64,000 nt of DNA from Megamerina dolium. Its lineage: Eukaryota > Arthropoda > Insecta > Diptera > Megamerinidae. The stretch lies in assembly GCA_963854835.1 (NCBI GenBank), contig OY978526.1, forward strand, positions 73,318,418 to 73,382,417, in the 5' to 3' direction. This document shows positions 45,450 through 57,440 of the stretch, piece after piece (positions within the stretch are counted from its first letter, which is position 1; every line of letters begins with the position of its first letter). A program made the translations under genes and the position numbers. The notes under the pieces are model-generated. The model ran no database searches, was not told the DNA's origin, and worked only from the letters and a program-made list of their open reading frames with translations.

Positions 45450-45764
45450 TAGATTTGTTCTGCTAAGTCTAATTCTGTCAAAAGCTGTATGAAAACTGAT
45501 GAGGGTTTTCGCTTGGCGGAAACTTGTCGAATTTGTCCATTCTATTTGGTATTTGTCGTGGTAATCTTTTTCTATCATAGTTTTGTCCGATGCCCAGCTT
45601 ATACCGCAGAAAAGTTCTGGCCCTGTCTGTGGAGAAGACGCGCCAGCTCTCGCTAGTTCGTCCGCTACTTCATTGCCCTTAATTCCGTTGTGCCCCGGCA
45701 CCCAACATAATGTGACCTTATTGTGCATAGAAAATTTTTTTAGGATAAGGAAGCATTCGGTAAC

Positions 45765-46819
45765 GCAACAATGTCTGAGTTCGGTATTCCTGCAAAGCTC
45801 ATTCGACTTTGTAGAATGACACTGCATAACTCCCGTTGTGCAGTGAAAATTGGGAAGGACCTCTCCGCACCGTTTAATACCGAACGGGGTTTCAGACAAG
45901 GTGATTCGTTATCGTGCGACTTCTTCAATCTTATTATGGAGAAAATAATACGAGCTGCTGATCTACGACATAATGGCACTATCTTCAACAAAAGTGTCAT
46001 GCTGTTAGCGTATGCCGACGATATTGACATAATCGGCATGAACACGCGAGCAGTCAGTGCAGCATTCTCAGAGTTGGAAAGAGAGTCGCGTCGGATGGGT
46101 CTCACGGTGAACGAGGGCAAGACGAAGTATCTAGTGTCAACAAACAAAGAGTCCCGGCGTCTTGGACAGCACGTCACTGTTGACAACTACGCTTTTGAAG
46201 TAGTAAGGGACTTTGTCTATCTTGGAACCAGCATTAACAGCAGTAATGACGTCAGCCTGGAGATATTGCGAAGGAACACTCTTGCAAACTACTTTGCTAC
46301 TTTGAGCTAAGTAAGCAATTGAGAAGTCGAGCCCTCTCTCGAAGAACGAAAACTACACTCTACAAGTCTCTCATCATGCCTGTCCTAACATATGTCGCTG
46401 AAGCCTGGATGAGCGAATGTTTGGAGTTTTCGAGAGAAAAGTCCTACGCAAGTTTTTTGGACCTATTTGCGTTGGTGGCGAGTACCGAATAAGGTACAAC
46501 CATGAGCTGTACGAGCTGTATGCCGATATTGACATAGTAAAGCGCATCAAAATCCAGCGGCTGCGCTGGCTAGGTCATGTCGAGCGAATGGAAGAACACG
46601 CTCCAGCTAAGAAGGTGTTATATTCGGAACCCGCTGGAGGACGACGCAAAAGAGGAAGACCAAACCTCCGGTGGAAAGACCAAGTACTGGAGAACCTGAC
46701 GGCGCTTGGAATTTCTAACTGGCGCCAGCTAGCGAAGAACAGAGATGCCTGGCGAAGCATGTTATTTTCGGCCTAAATCGATATTCGGTTGTTATGGCCA
46801 CATAAGTAAGTAAGTAAGT
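45765..46819 (+). mobile_element. 5'-truncated RTE-like LINE with 14-bp duplication
   Basis: Encodes the second half of a reverse transcriptase: GFRQGDSLSCDFFN, the catalytic YADDIDIIG box, then GHVERMEEHAPAKK and RWKDQVLENLTALG. It ends in (TAAG)n at 46803-46819. AAGCATTCGGTAAC occurs at 45751-45764 and 46820-46833. Two small deletions break the frame (near 46290 and after 46400, where about 15 bp are missing relative to the copy at 61556). Otherwise it is almost identical to that copy, so the family was recently active. Confidence 0.9.
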
Positions 46820-47040
46820 AAGCATTCGGTAACTAGTTTGGAAGAGAACTCCCATGAGGAGAGATATTTGATGGCAGCCTGGCTGTCTGAGTAGTCTGAA
46901 AGTAGAAGTCTCCCTTGGTAGAGCCAGATTTCCAAGGGAAGCATAGATTAAAACAAAAGGGCGGCAGGTATTCTCAATTCTCATATTAAGACCGTGCACC
47001 CCCACAGCTATGCATCCATCGGCATATGCTGTTTGACCTC

Positions 47041-48972
47041 AGATTTGGGGCATTTTTTTTTTAGAGAGTTTGCATCTCTCCGCCCAAATTTCTCAAACTT
47101 TTGACAAATATTTTATTATCAAAATCTTTGACCATTGCGAAATTGTTTGCTATCAAGGCAAGCAACGAAAACGTGTGCTGGGTACTATCAGCTGAAGCTC
47201 CTGAAGCTATGTTTTGTATATTTAATGAAATTTGCATATTAAATACCATTTCCTTTTATACATAATTCATATTTTATCTTTCATCTTGAAGCATATACAG
47301 ATGTACAAAAAGGAAAACATAAAATAAATGCAAGGATTACGAATAAATATTGTATCTACCTATAATTTTCTATTTTCAAATATTATATTGTACAATATTA
47401 TGAATGTAGCGAAAGAAATATATTGTATGTAGGTATTTATATTATTTTCTTTTTCATCATGGAGATGATAAATATTATTGCATGGATAAATTTAAAAAAT
47501 ATGTCGTTTTTGTAGCGTGCTAGGTAACCAAACCAAACACATTCGTATGTATCGTATATGTATGGGGGGGTGGTTATGTTGAAACTTGCCTTGAAGAAAC
47601 CATAGAAATGTGAACATTAATCACACTTTACCTAATTTATTGCCATGAAGGAGAATGCTTTTACTTTGATCGCATAAATTGTGAGAAAAGTTAATTTTCA
47701 TTTTAGATCGAAGAGAGCTCTCTATACTAGTAGCAGTAGCAGCAGCTTTGAATGTTGTTAAAACTAATGGCGCAAAAAAGAAATAACTAAAATCGATTTT
47801 TTTTTCCCAAATGTAATTAATTTTAAATTTATTGCTAATGACACGAACGCAAGGATGTACAGTTGGGTTAAGATGTTTACGGAGTAACATGCAATTAAAG
47901 TATAATAATAGGTAGGTAGTACTTTTCCCCTCTCCCCCATTTGTTTCCATGTCAATGCTCTCTTATGAAATGTTTTTATGATTACTTCTCTGATAGTGGT
48001 TGCATTCAATGGAAGTTAATTACTATAATTAAAATTAATCCTATGAATAGCTTTTATATTGATTTTTCTATTGAAATAGTTTGTAATATGTAATTTCCGA
48101 GAAGGGAAATTTTAGTTATTACAGAATTCTTTGTTTTTTGGTTGAGAAGATTTTTACGTAGTTTATAAGCTGTGGATTTACAGATTTCTATATCCGATCC
48201 TCTGAGCTATCGAGAGAGTTTCCTGGATAATACTAAAGGAAAACGCCCAGTGCGATATTAGAAAGGGAAGAATACCCCATGAATTAAGATTTGATTTTAA
48301 ATTTATCCTCTGACATAAATGTGCACCGTAGCTCCCGCCTAAAGGGCCTAAATTGAAGCTTGAGATTTAGAAAGCGCCACTTGACTGCAGAATTCAGTAT
48401 ATGTGAAGAAATTATAGATTTTTTATAGATCGATTTTATTTCTCTATTATTATGTTGTGATAAAAAGGTGCGCTTCGGATTTCTACAAGGGTGATCTGAA
48501 GACTTTTCCACCTAACTAAGATGCAAGACATTATTCTTCAAATATATGTTTTTATTTTTCCAAACAGACTTTTTGTAAGTCGACACTCTTCGCCCAGTGA
48601 TGCTTCAATCTCTCTTTAAACCCGTCCAAATAGGACTATGAGCGGCACCCAAAGTTTGGGTAGCTTTCTCGTATCTAAATCTTGATTTACCATGTGATAA
48701 ACACTTTCTTTAGACCTATTTAAACCCTCTCTATATCTCTCACTTTTATTCGACGTTTGTCTAGCATCATTTGTGGAATTTGAGTGATGTTATCTTTCAG
48801 CGATTGGAGTTTTTGGACGTCCCGAATGTTATTCATCTTGCATTGCCTTTCAAAAACAAATATTTAATGATAGCTCATTCCATTTTCATTTCTCTATCCA
48901 TTTCCACAAAGACACTGAAATCTAGTCACTCAAATGAGTGCCAAACAACAACTGTGCGTCCAAAATGCCTAT
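47041..48972. other. AT-rich non-coding
   Basis: No exon, repeat family or RNA gene recognised; several small ORFs lack domains. Confidence 0.3.
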
Positions 48973-49420
48973 TAGCCTAGACAGACGGCAGCGTTAATCT
49001 GGATTACCGGCGCACCTAATCCGAATAAAATATTAACCTGACAGACGGCAGTATTGCGGATTAACTAAACGGCTGATTGCTGTTTTATTAGGTCTGCTCA
49101 CTTACATTACTATCACTATCAATTTTTGTCATCTGTCACTCTCGATATGAGAAAATCTACAAGAATATGAGAAAATCTACAGTTCGTAATTGACAGCTGG
49201 ATTTATTTTTTCGCCAACGCTTTTCATGTCGAAAACTGTTAACAATTGTTGAAAGTTTTTTATAAGCGAACACACTTAATATTTTGTAAAATGGATCGAA
49301 AAAAATTCACAATAGAAAATTTTCAGCAGTGTTGCCATTGCATATTGCCCTAATCCTCTTTTATTTTGAGAATTAACTCATAGAGTTAATGCGGAATTAG
49401 GCTGCCGTCTGTCTAGGCTA
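48973..49420. mobile_element. Harbinger-like MITE, copy 2
   Basis: Termini TAGCCTAGACAGACGGCAGC and GGCTGCCGTCTGTCTAGGCTA-type inverse at the right end. The internal segment with CTGATTGCTGTTTTATTAGG matches copy 1 in opposite orientation. Flanks are TAT and TAA, so the TTA duplication is not seen here. No ORF. Confidence 0.7.
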
Positions 49421-52089
49421 TAACATTTTGGTGAGTATCTTTCCAAAGTTACTGAAACTCATTCTCTAGCTTTTGTTGACGACTGCTGCCGTATTTATGT
49501 TGACATCGAGTTGTAGTTTTAATCGTTTCACGTACCTTCTAAACAAAGGGTAGTGTCTTAAGGGATTCATTCTGTATAGTGGTTTTCAGTTTTCGCTTCT
49601 GAACTTAAAAATGATTGGCAAAATAGGTCCAAGCAAAATTTGAATGAATATCAAGACTGTTTTTTTTCGGAAAAAATCGGAACGTTAGTGGAGGGCTCTT
49701 CAATGTTGTTTGTGGGCTATTAACTGTTGTTCGAAGGCTATTAACTGTGGTCCTTCGGCTATCGAAGGTTGTTCCTGAATCATCAAATGAGGGAGTTAAA
49801 AAACTTGTTGGTCCCAGAAAATGTGAACCACTACAAAAATTGATCACCACTCTCAAAAATAAAAGAAAAGGATTGTAACACCATTTTAAACCTCATTTTT
49901 GTTAAAACAATTTATAATTGTGGAAACACATTAAATTTAAAAGGTTTAATAAGAGAAAAATCTGTCCCAAGCGCTAAACTAATATTTAATAATTTTTTGA
50001 AACAGAATCTCTTAACAAGCCTCAATGATTTTTCCAAAAAAAAAATTATTTTTCAAAAATAAATCATATTTCTACTTTCAAAACTCCAAATTTATGTAAG
50101 GATTTTGTGAGTAGGTCCATTTATTTGGATTAGAACGATTTTCGTTTGACATTTCATGTTGCCTCAAACATTTACTCTATATAACGGTACCTTGGTTTAT
50201 TTTATAATTTCCAAAATATTTCGGTTATATGATTTTATCGATGATTTTTCCTAATTGGGGCGTTTTTTTTTTTTCAAAATAAATCATACTTTTACTTTCA
50301 AAACACCACATTTAAATAAGGTTTATTAAAACAGAGACTTTTATTTGGATTATAACGCTTTTTTTTTTGAAATTTCATGTTCCGGAATATATAAAAATTT
50401 TGCCTCGAAACATTTTTTAGGTCCTCTAACGCCACAGATAACGGTGTTTTGGTTTATTTAATGATGGTTTAAAAAATATTTTTCAGAAAATTTTTTTTAA
50501 AATTGAAACTGGGCATGGAATTAACAGTCTGGACGCAACGCAGACAATAATTGCCAATTGTGTAGCACAACCCTATTGCATAACTATGGTTTTCAATATG
50601 TCTGATGATGAAGATTTATATTAATGAATGCTGCTTAAAGTTTTAAGTATGAATTTATGTCCTCTTTCCTATTTACTACAAGGTTTTAAAAAGCTTTTAG
50701 AAAGTATATAAATGTAAGCATGTGTGTATGTATGTAGCGAAACTTTAATGGTAATAAACCATCGAATAGCATTTTAACGATTTTATTTTCGTTTGTTTTT
50801 AATGCTATCATAAATATAAAATGTTATATCTCTGGCTTTAATGTATTTTTTTTTCTGGGGGCTTTAAAAGTTGCCAGCAGCAATAAAGATGTTGTATGAA
50901 AATCCTTGAAATCGAATACATTTAAATGAAAGTAAGTGGCGGGTATAGTACTAGTACATATATATATGCGTGTGTGTGTGTGTGTATTGTTTTTAATTTA
51001 AATATACATTTATATTAAACTATTCGATGTATTGTATATTCTTTCTATGTATTTCACATAGTTAGTTGGTTTTTTTTTTAATGAGTTTCATAATGGTAAT
51101 GGTAATCGTAATGGTATATCGGTAATCGACAAAATTAAATTAGATTTTAATTATATATCATTTCATAGTATGCACTTTTGTAGTTGAAAGTTGGAAGAAA
51201 AAAAAAAAAAAAACACTGATCATTAGTAAAATTCCATTTTTCTTTGGCGTCGGTCGAATGGCCTCGCATATTTTATTTATTATGAATTTTTACTTTTTGC
51301 TGGCTAGAGAGAGACTTGTCCCCTTAAAACTTTGCTGAATACCTTTCAAGTTGTAAAATTTATAGAGAATTTCAAAATTTATGTAGGTACATATGCATGC
51401 ATATATATATGAATCAATTTCAATTTTATTACCCCCTGGAGGTAGATTTTTACGTGTTTCGTAGTAAAGCAAAGTTTTTGTTACAGTGGCGATTAAATGT
51501 TGTGAAACAGCAGACAGATGTGCTGAGTTTACATATAAGGGTACCAACAATGTGCACAATTTCATAGCATATACTCGTAAGTACATGGCAAATGAAATGT
51601 TGTCTCCAGCTCAATTATTTTATTTTCATTTTTTTTTTTGCTTTTATCGATTTCCAAAGTAAGTTTTTGTTTTAACACAACAATAGCATTTAATGCAATT
51701 GTTTGTTAATTTAAATTTAATTTTCAATCATTCTTATGCGGAAAAAAACTCGTTTTCATTTAGTTATCTGTCTGATAAATGTTTTAGATTTGAATGGAAA
51801 AAGTTGAATGTAATTGAAATATATGTAATTGCATTTAAGGTGGCCATTATTTTCTACGACGGTAAAAAAAGTACTATAATTTTAATTACACCTATTCAAG
51901 TATTACTTATCTTATTGCTTATCTTTATCTTATCACAATGGTGGATTAATGGCACTGATAACGTACCCTTTATCCAAAAGTATTGGAAAAGATCAAATTC
52001 TCTCAATCGTCAATACTTTGATGAATGAAATCTATTGTGAATGATTCTGCTGTTGTGAATTTTTGAATTTTTTCCTTTGACGCTGAAGT
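49421..52089. other. AT-rich non-coding with simple repeats
   Basis: A GGTAAT-type repeat is at about 51091-51127, (GT)n at 50968-50986 and an A-run at 51199-51213. The 111-codon ORF at 51693 is hydrophobic and AT-driven and has no family resemblance. Confidence 0.35.
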
Positions 52090-52875
52090 TATAACTAGTT
52101 TTCGTCTCTTTGAGTTTGCGATATCGCACTAAGAACTAAGAAGTATTCATCACCAAACCATTTTAAGAAAGCTGGATACACAAAGACGTTCGATGTTTGG
52201 GTGCCACATGAATTAACAGTGAAAAATTGAATGGATCGAATTTCCATTCGCCGCGATCCACTGCTAAAACGAAACGAAATCGAACTATTTCTGAAGCGAA
52301 GGGTTACCGGCGATGAAAAGTGGATCACGTACAACAATAATGTTCGAAAAAGATGTGTTTTGGTGGGATTGGAAGGGAATTGTTCATTATGAGCTTCTAC
52401 AACCCGGTCAAACGATTGATTCTGATCTCTACTGTCAACAATGAACGTTATTGATGCAAGCAATTCAATTAAAACGGCCAGAATTGACCAATAGAAAAGG
52501 TGTTGTGTTCCACCATGACAGACAACAGACAGCACACAACACACATCTTTCATGACCCGGCAGAAACTGAGAGAGCTTGACTGGGAAGTTTTGAGGTATC
52601 CACCATATAGCTCGGACCTTACACCTTCAGATTATCATTTGTTTCGATCTCTGCAGAACTCTGTTAATGGTGTAAATTTAAATTCTGCAGAGGTCTGCGA
52701 AACACACTTGCATCAGTTTTTCCCTCAGAAAACCCAGAAGTTCTACACAGATGGAATAGTGGCTTTATCACAAAAATGGCAAAAGGTTATCGATTAAAGC
52801 GGCACATATTTGGTTTCAAATATAAGAAAAAAGTGTAATTTTTGGTCAAATTTTTAACCGCTTGTTTTCGAACAC
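52090..52875 (+). mobile_element. Mariner remnant, mellifera-type transposase
   Basis: Plus-strand pieces in order: VWVPHELTVKN, VTGDEKWITYNN (first Asp), a HHD remnant near 52515 (second Asp), then PPYSSDLTPSDYHLFRSLQN (third Asp) and HLHQFFPQKTQKFYTDGI to VID. The N-terminal DNA-binding part is absent. An internal deletion near 52350 and frameshifts make it inactive. The end near 52870 (CGCTTGTTTTCGAACACCC) may be the right terminal repeat. Confidence 0.8.
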
Positions 52876-52894
52876 CCAATATATATTTACCAAG

Positions 52895-53660
52895 GAGTAG
52901 ACGACATTAAGAATGGGTAGCATAAGATGAAAAACATGCCTAGATCGAATACAAAATTGTGGCTTGTCGTATGTATTTTTAAAAATTTTGTGTACTACCT
53001 AATAAATATATCACATTAGGAATGGGCGGAATCGGATAAAAAATCACGCCTACCTCCCATACAAAAATATGTTTCCGAAGTCATGTTTTGACATTTTACG
53101 CATGAAAATATAAAGATATCAAGCTGAAATTCGGTATACAAGATCATATTTACTAATTTACTAAGCAGCTTTGAGAATGGGCGAAATCTGATAAAAACCA
53201 CACCTACCTCCCATACAAAAATATGTTTCCGAAGTCAAGTTTTGACATTTTGCGCATGAAAATAAAAAGATATCAAAGTGAATTTCGGTTTATTAGATCA
53301 TATTTACTAATTTACTAAGCAGCTTTCAGAATGGGCGGAATCTGATAAAAACCACGCCTACCTCCCATACAAAAATATATTGCCATTGCGTTTTTTTTTA
53401 AGAAAATGAAAAGTTATCAACCTGATATTCGGTATATACAATTACACTTACTAATGAATAGACAACCTTGAAAATGGGAGGAATTTAATAAAAACCACGC
53501 CTAACTGCCATACAAAAACATGCTCCCTTATACATTTGTTCACCCTTTTCACAAGAAAATGTAAAACTATCCAGCTGCAATTTGGAAACTCTGCAAATAA
53601 GATTATTATGTTGAAAAATGGGAGTTATTGGATGAAAAGCACATCAATCGACATTGAAAA
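52895..53660. repeat. Tandem repeat, about 154-bp unit, five copies
   Basis: AATGGGCGGAATC.GATAAAAA followed by CACGCCTACCTCCCATACAA recurs at about 53021, 53175 and 53330 (spacing 154-155 bp), with diverged units at about 52912, 53473 and 53617. Non-coding. Confidence 0.8.
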
Positions 53661-56424
53661 ATTATGCTTTTTTCGATCGTTTCTATATTTTGACTTTGGT
53701 ATTATCGAGGCTAATACCTTTTTGGTTCTACATTACTCTACATTTCGTGGTCAATTAATGTAATTTAGTATCCAAGTTTACTTAAAATGGTTCAAAACTA
53801 TTTCTCGGTGATGTTATTGCCAGTTTATACGCCCAAAACGATTCAAAGCGGTTGATCGACCTCTTGGCTGTTGTTGCTAATAAAATGTTTTGAGTAGAAA
53901 GAGTTTTTTACTTTCAACCTTCAACCTTTAACCTTGGAAAAATTGCAAAGTTTACTTTTTCCCTCATCCGCTAATATTTATGCTTGGCTTGGTTGGCGCA
54001 TTGACCTCTACCTTAAAGGAATATTTTACATGAGCATGAGCGCAGTACCAATTTAAAAAATTTTTTAATTATAATCTCATGCCTACATATGGATTTGATC
54101 ATTACTGGAAAATGAAAACATGAAAATATTCTATTAATTTAATATAAATGGCATTTTTCTATAGAAAACATTTGTTAGATCGCCGTTGTCGTCTTCATCA
54201 TCAGCATCAATTCATAGTCATCATTTTTCTGCTTATACTTATATTTTTATTATAAGTATACATATGTATTAATTACAATTACTTGCAATTTTCGTGCTTC
54301 ATGTCTATGTTTGTTGTTATAATTTTTTTATTTTTTTTTTTTTTGCCAATTCTTAAACACGCTTTACAATTTAAGTATAATCTTCTCTTGCACTTACACT
54401 GGTTTTACTGGCTGTCTCGTTTGCGCACCGTTATGAAATGGCCGGAGTAGCTGCCGCCATATTGTTTTTTTATTGTTGTTGCCGCTACAAAATTTTTGGA
54501 GCGTATTTCGAGTGGGTTGCAGTGCTATCGCTTAATGTGGCTTGTCGTTTTGTTTTTACGTTTTTATTTTATCGCTCGGTCGTTCTGGTCGGTTCGGTTA
54601 GTTGGTTGGATGGTCGGCTATTTGGTCGTTCTGATCTGGTCTGCTGGTCGGAGCTGCTCGTGGCTGAATTATTATGATGAATGATGATAATATTTTTCAT
54701 ATGGAACCATACTAATCGCCTATCCATCTTCCTGCTGCCTGCCTGTTTGCCTGGCTAACCATGATACGATAAAACATTGGCAAGCGTAAAAATGACAGAA
54801 CGCCGCTAGAGCACGTCGCTTACACTCACTCGTACTATGTATGGATATGATTCGAAACTGCAATATATGGATGGTGGTGTGGTGTGGTATGGTGTTGAAT
54901 GATTTATGTGAAATGACGCTTTTGGAAAAACTTTCTCTCTACTCGGAGAGTTTTATAATGTGTTTGTTGTTGCAAGCAATTGTACGTGCTTGTGCCATTA
55001 TGTGCACAACTTGGTTATATGAGAACCATGAAACACAGTGTCGATGCATTTTCTTGTAAGATTGCTCCTTTCCCGCTTCTAAAATTAGAAATGGATTTTT
55101 TGATTTTTCTTTTTACCCTCCTCGTTTAATTACGCTAATTACACTTGACGTTTTTTCTTTTCTCTTCGACTATACTCGTATAATACCATTTATAATTGGT
55201 CATATGGTAAATTAGCTCTTGAATATCAAGTTTAGATGTATGGGTGTGTGTGTGTGTGTGTGTGTTGTATGTATATGAAAGTGATTTATTTATCCGGTAC
55301 AACATTTAATTAATAACATTTGTTGTTGTTGGATGAAAGACAAATGTATATATACGATATATAGTATAAAATTTGATTAAAATTAATTTGTCGTAAATGA
55401 CTGACCTAAAATAGTTGCTACTTTTTTTTTTTTTGAAATTCCAGAAACCCTTTTTTTCTGTATGCAGTAAAAATTTTGAGCTTTTAAAATTTTGAACAAA
55501 TTTTTCAAATTGAATTAATTCAAAAGTAATTAAGTTAAAATGAAAAAGTATACCATAATCTACCTACCATACTGTACTACATAAACAACATCTATCAGTG
55601 AAGCAACCATCAATTTTGTGCGAGACAGTAACAGAGCACATTGGGACGTAAAGGCAACAGAGCGACAGAGGGATAGAGAGAAAGAGAGAGAGAGAGAGAG
55701 CGAGCGAGAGCGAGGAACGTAATCAATCAATAAGATTTATGCGTTGTAACTTTTTAGATAAAACTAATCAATCTTCTTGTGTGACGTTGCAAATGGAGAA
55801 TGTTTTTTGTTGCTTTGTTTTTTTGTTTTCGTATATTAAACAAACTTTTCATGGATCTAACTATGCCAATCCCAGGCTCCCGAATCATATGATGCCCGCC
55901 ATTTTGAGGCACTGAGATTTTTAGCATTGATTTATAAGAAAAATGTTTGGAAATGATTCCTTAATTATGCTAATAAATATGTTAAACACAAAAGGATAAG
56001 AAAGTTGGAAAAAAAAATTGTAATAACATTTTTAACAATTCAAATAATAATTTAGTAGTCGGTTTTAGATAGGTTGTTTTTTCCAATGTTTACGCAGAAC
56101 TAATGAAAAACGAAAAATCTAAAAATGACATGACTTCGTTCGTTAAACTCTGCAGGGATGCATTTTTACGTAACATGCGCTATAGGAAGTTCTAACGATC
56201 CCAACCAACAGTTGGCAATTTAATCCCTTCAATCCCCAAAAGACTAATATAAGACCAAAATCCATTTGAAATTCGATTTTCGTAAAATTATTTTGTTTAA
56301 AGTATCTCACAGTCGGCTTGTACGAACCTATTTATATCTTTATAACATTAGGGAACCGCACAAGAATAATAATGATGATCCATAATGATGATCAATAATA
56401 ATGTCCGATGTGCCGAAGTGGTCA
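53661..56424. other. Non-coding; GGTCGG-rich tract, (GT)n and GAGA cluster
   Basis: 54570-54660 is rich in GGTCGG/GGTTGG. (GT)n is at 55243-55265. 55662-55715 is a dense GA/GAGCGA cluster. No exon was recognised; the ORFs at 54438, 54496 and 54841 are not supported. Confidence 0.35.
55662..55715. promoter_or_regulatory. GAGA-rich cluster
   Basis: ATAGAGAG...AGAGAGAGAGAG...CGAGCGAGAGCGAG gives many GAGAG sites, the binding sequence of Trl/GAF-type proteins in flies. It may be only a microsatellite. Confidence 0.3.
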
Positions 56425-56797
56425 GGTTAGGTTAGGTTAGGTTAGGTTACTGAGGCTGTCCTCTCCCTGAGATGACATACTTGGGCTAAAAAGGCTCATT
56501 GTCGTACCACCGAGCTTCTCTTTCAGTACTCTTGTGCACGTTAAATTTGGGCAGTATTAGCAGGGAACTATTTACATTAGACTGTTCCGAATGGTAAAAC
56601 TCTTGTAACATCACTTTTTCAGTGCTCTGTATAACAGAGCTCTTTTATTACTGCCGGAAGAATTGCCAATTGCTTGTTGACAGATGGGCATCGTTCGAAA
56701 GAATAATCGTTTCGATACTAGAGTTGTGCGTCAGTCGGGAATTGAATCCATCACATACGAATCAGAAGGCCACTAAGCACTGAGCTAAGGCACCCAC
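56425..56797 (-). mobile_element. Full-length SINE, tail B, (TTAGG)n-like end
   Basis: The plus strand starts with about five GGTTA units, then the tail-B complement (GAGGCTGTCCTCTCCCTGAG, ATTGTCGTACCACCGAGC), the SINE body and the complement of the head. AAGTGGTCA at 56416-56424 and AAGTAGTCA at 56798-56806 are a probable target duplication with one mismatch. Confidence 0.8.
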
Positions 56798-56812
56798 AAG
56801 TAGTCACATGCT

Positions 56813-57130
56813 ATGTATTTTGGGTCGCTGAATTCGAATCCCGTGGTTTAATGTCTTCCATCATACTCAGGTTTCTTTCTAACCACCTCAAAAAACATTT
56901 CGGGTATTTTTTAAAAGTTTTTTGAAGTTTAGTAGATAACTGAGAGCAAGAGGAGAAATCCGCTCACGAACACGGATTAAGTTACCCAAAATTTTTAGAA
57001 TGGGTATTCTGTTCTCCCGGACATTCTACTCTTTTATTGCTATCTTCTTAGTTTTTTTGAGGTTTGGAATGAAATGAGGATGACCCATATTCTATGGAAT
57101 ATGTACGATATTCTGCTCCTTGGACATCTT
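56813..57130. repeat. Copy of the 42.5-kb repeat family
   Basis: TTTTGGGTCGCTGAATTCGAA, CCATCATACTCAGGTTTCTT and TCTAACC occur in the same order as at 42476-43270. Non-coding. Confidence 0.45.
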
Positions 57131-57180
57131 ACGGGTCAAATATGGTTGATCAACGCTGAAGACAACATACATTTTGGCAG

Positions 57181-57440
57181 TTTAAAGTACAAAAAATTGA
57201 CAACTCTGTATGGGAACTACATTAAATAGTGGATGTGGGTGCCGGTTTTCCTTCAAAATTGTTCGTCCTTAAAATATTAATCTAAGTGTGAAATGTGGTC
57301 ATCTTAGACGAAAGACTATTTAAATTATGGTGGTTCAAATAAAAAAAAATGTTCATGACTGTATGGAAGCTACATTAAATAGTGGGCGTAGTGGGCTCAT
57401 TTCTTGTAAACATTTTTTTTTTTACCAAATATTGTTCTCC
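57181..57440. repeat. Two-unit tandem repeat, 153-bp spacing
   Basis: CTGTATGG.A.CTACATTAAA and TAGTGG.(C/T)GT occur at about 57205 and 57359. The motif resembles the complement of the 53-kb array (TATGGGAG.TA...GGCGTGG), so it may be the same satellite in the other orientation. Confidence 0.45.

Larger units (their letters stand above)
45065..47040 (-). pseudogene. LINE remnant (RNase H and Cys tail) split by two insertions
   Basis: Minus strand: the DYSDSQAAIKYLSS part of RNase H (about 46850-46920) is separated by an RTE-like insertion from its continuation LVTECFLILKKFS...VTLCWVPGHNGIKGNEVADEL (45650-45765). The C-terminal Cys motif (ECRLWLEDDETT..FCECPAL) follows at about 45250-45330. 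A SINE fragment sits at 45385. The clade resembles the other RNase H-bearing LINEs in the window. Confidence 0.75.

Noticed and set aside
51693..52028. 111-codon hydrophobic ORF as a membrane protein
   Set aside because: Strong AT bias, no family resemblance, poor start context, and it ends beside a mariner remnant.
56424..56450. Interstitial telomere (TTAGG)n
   Set aside because: It is the terminal simple repeat of a SINE copy bounded by a target duplication; five units are too few for a telomere remnant.
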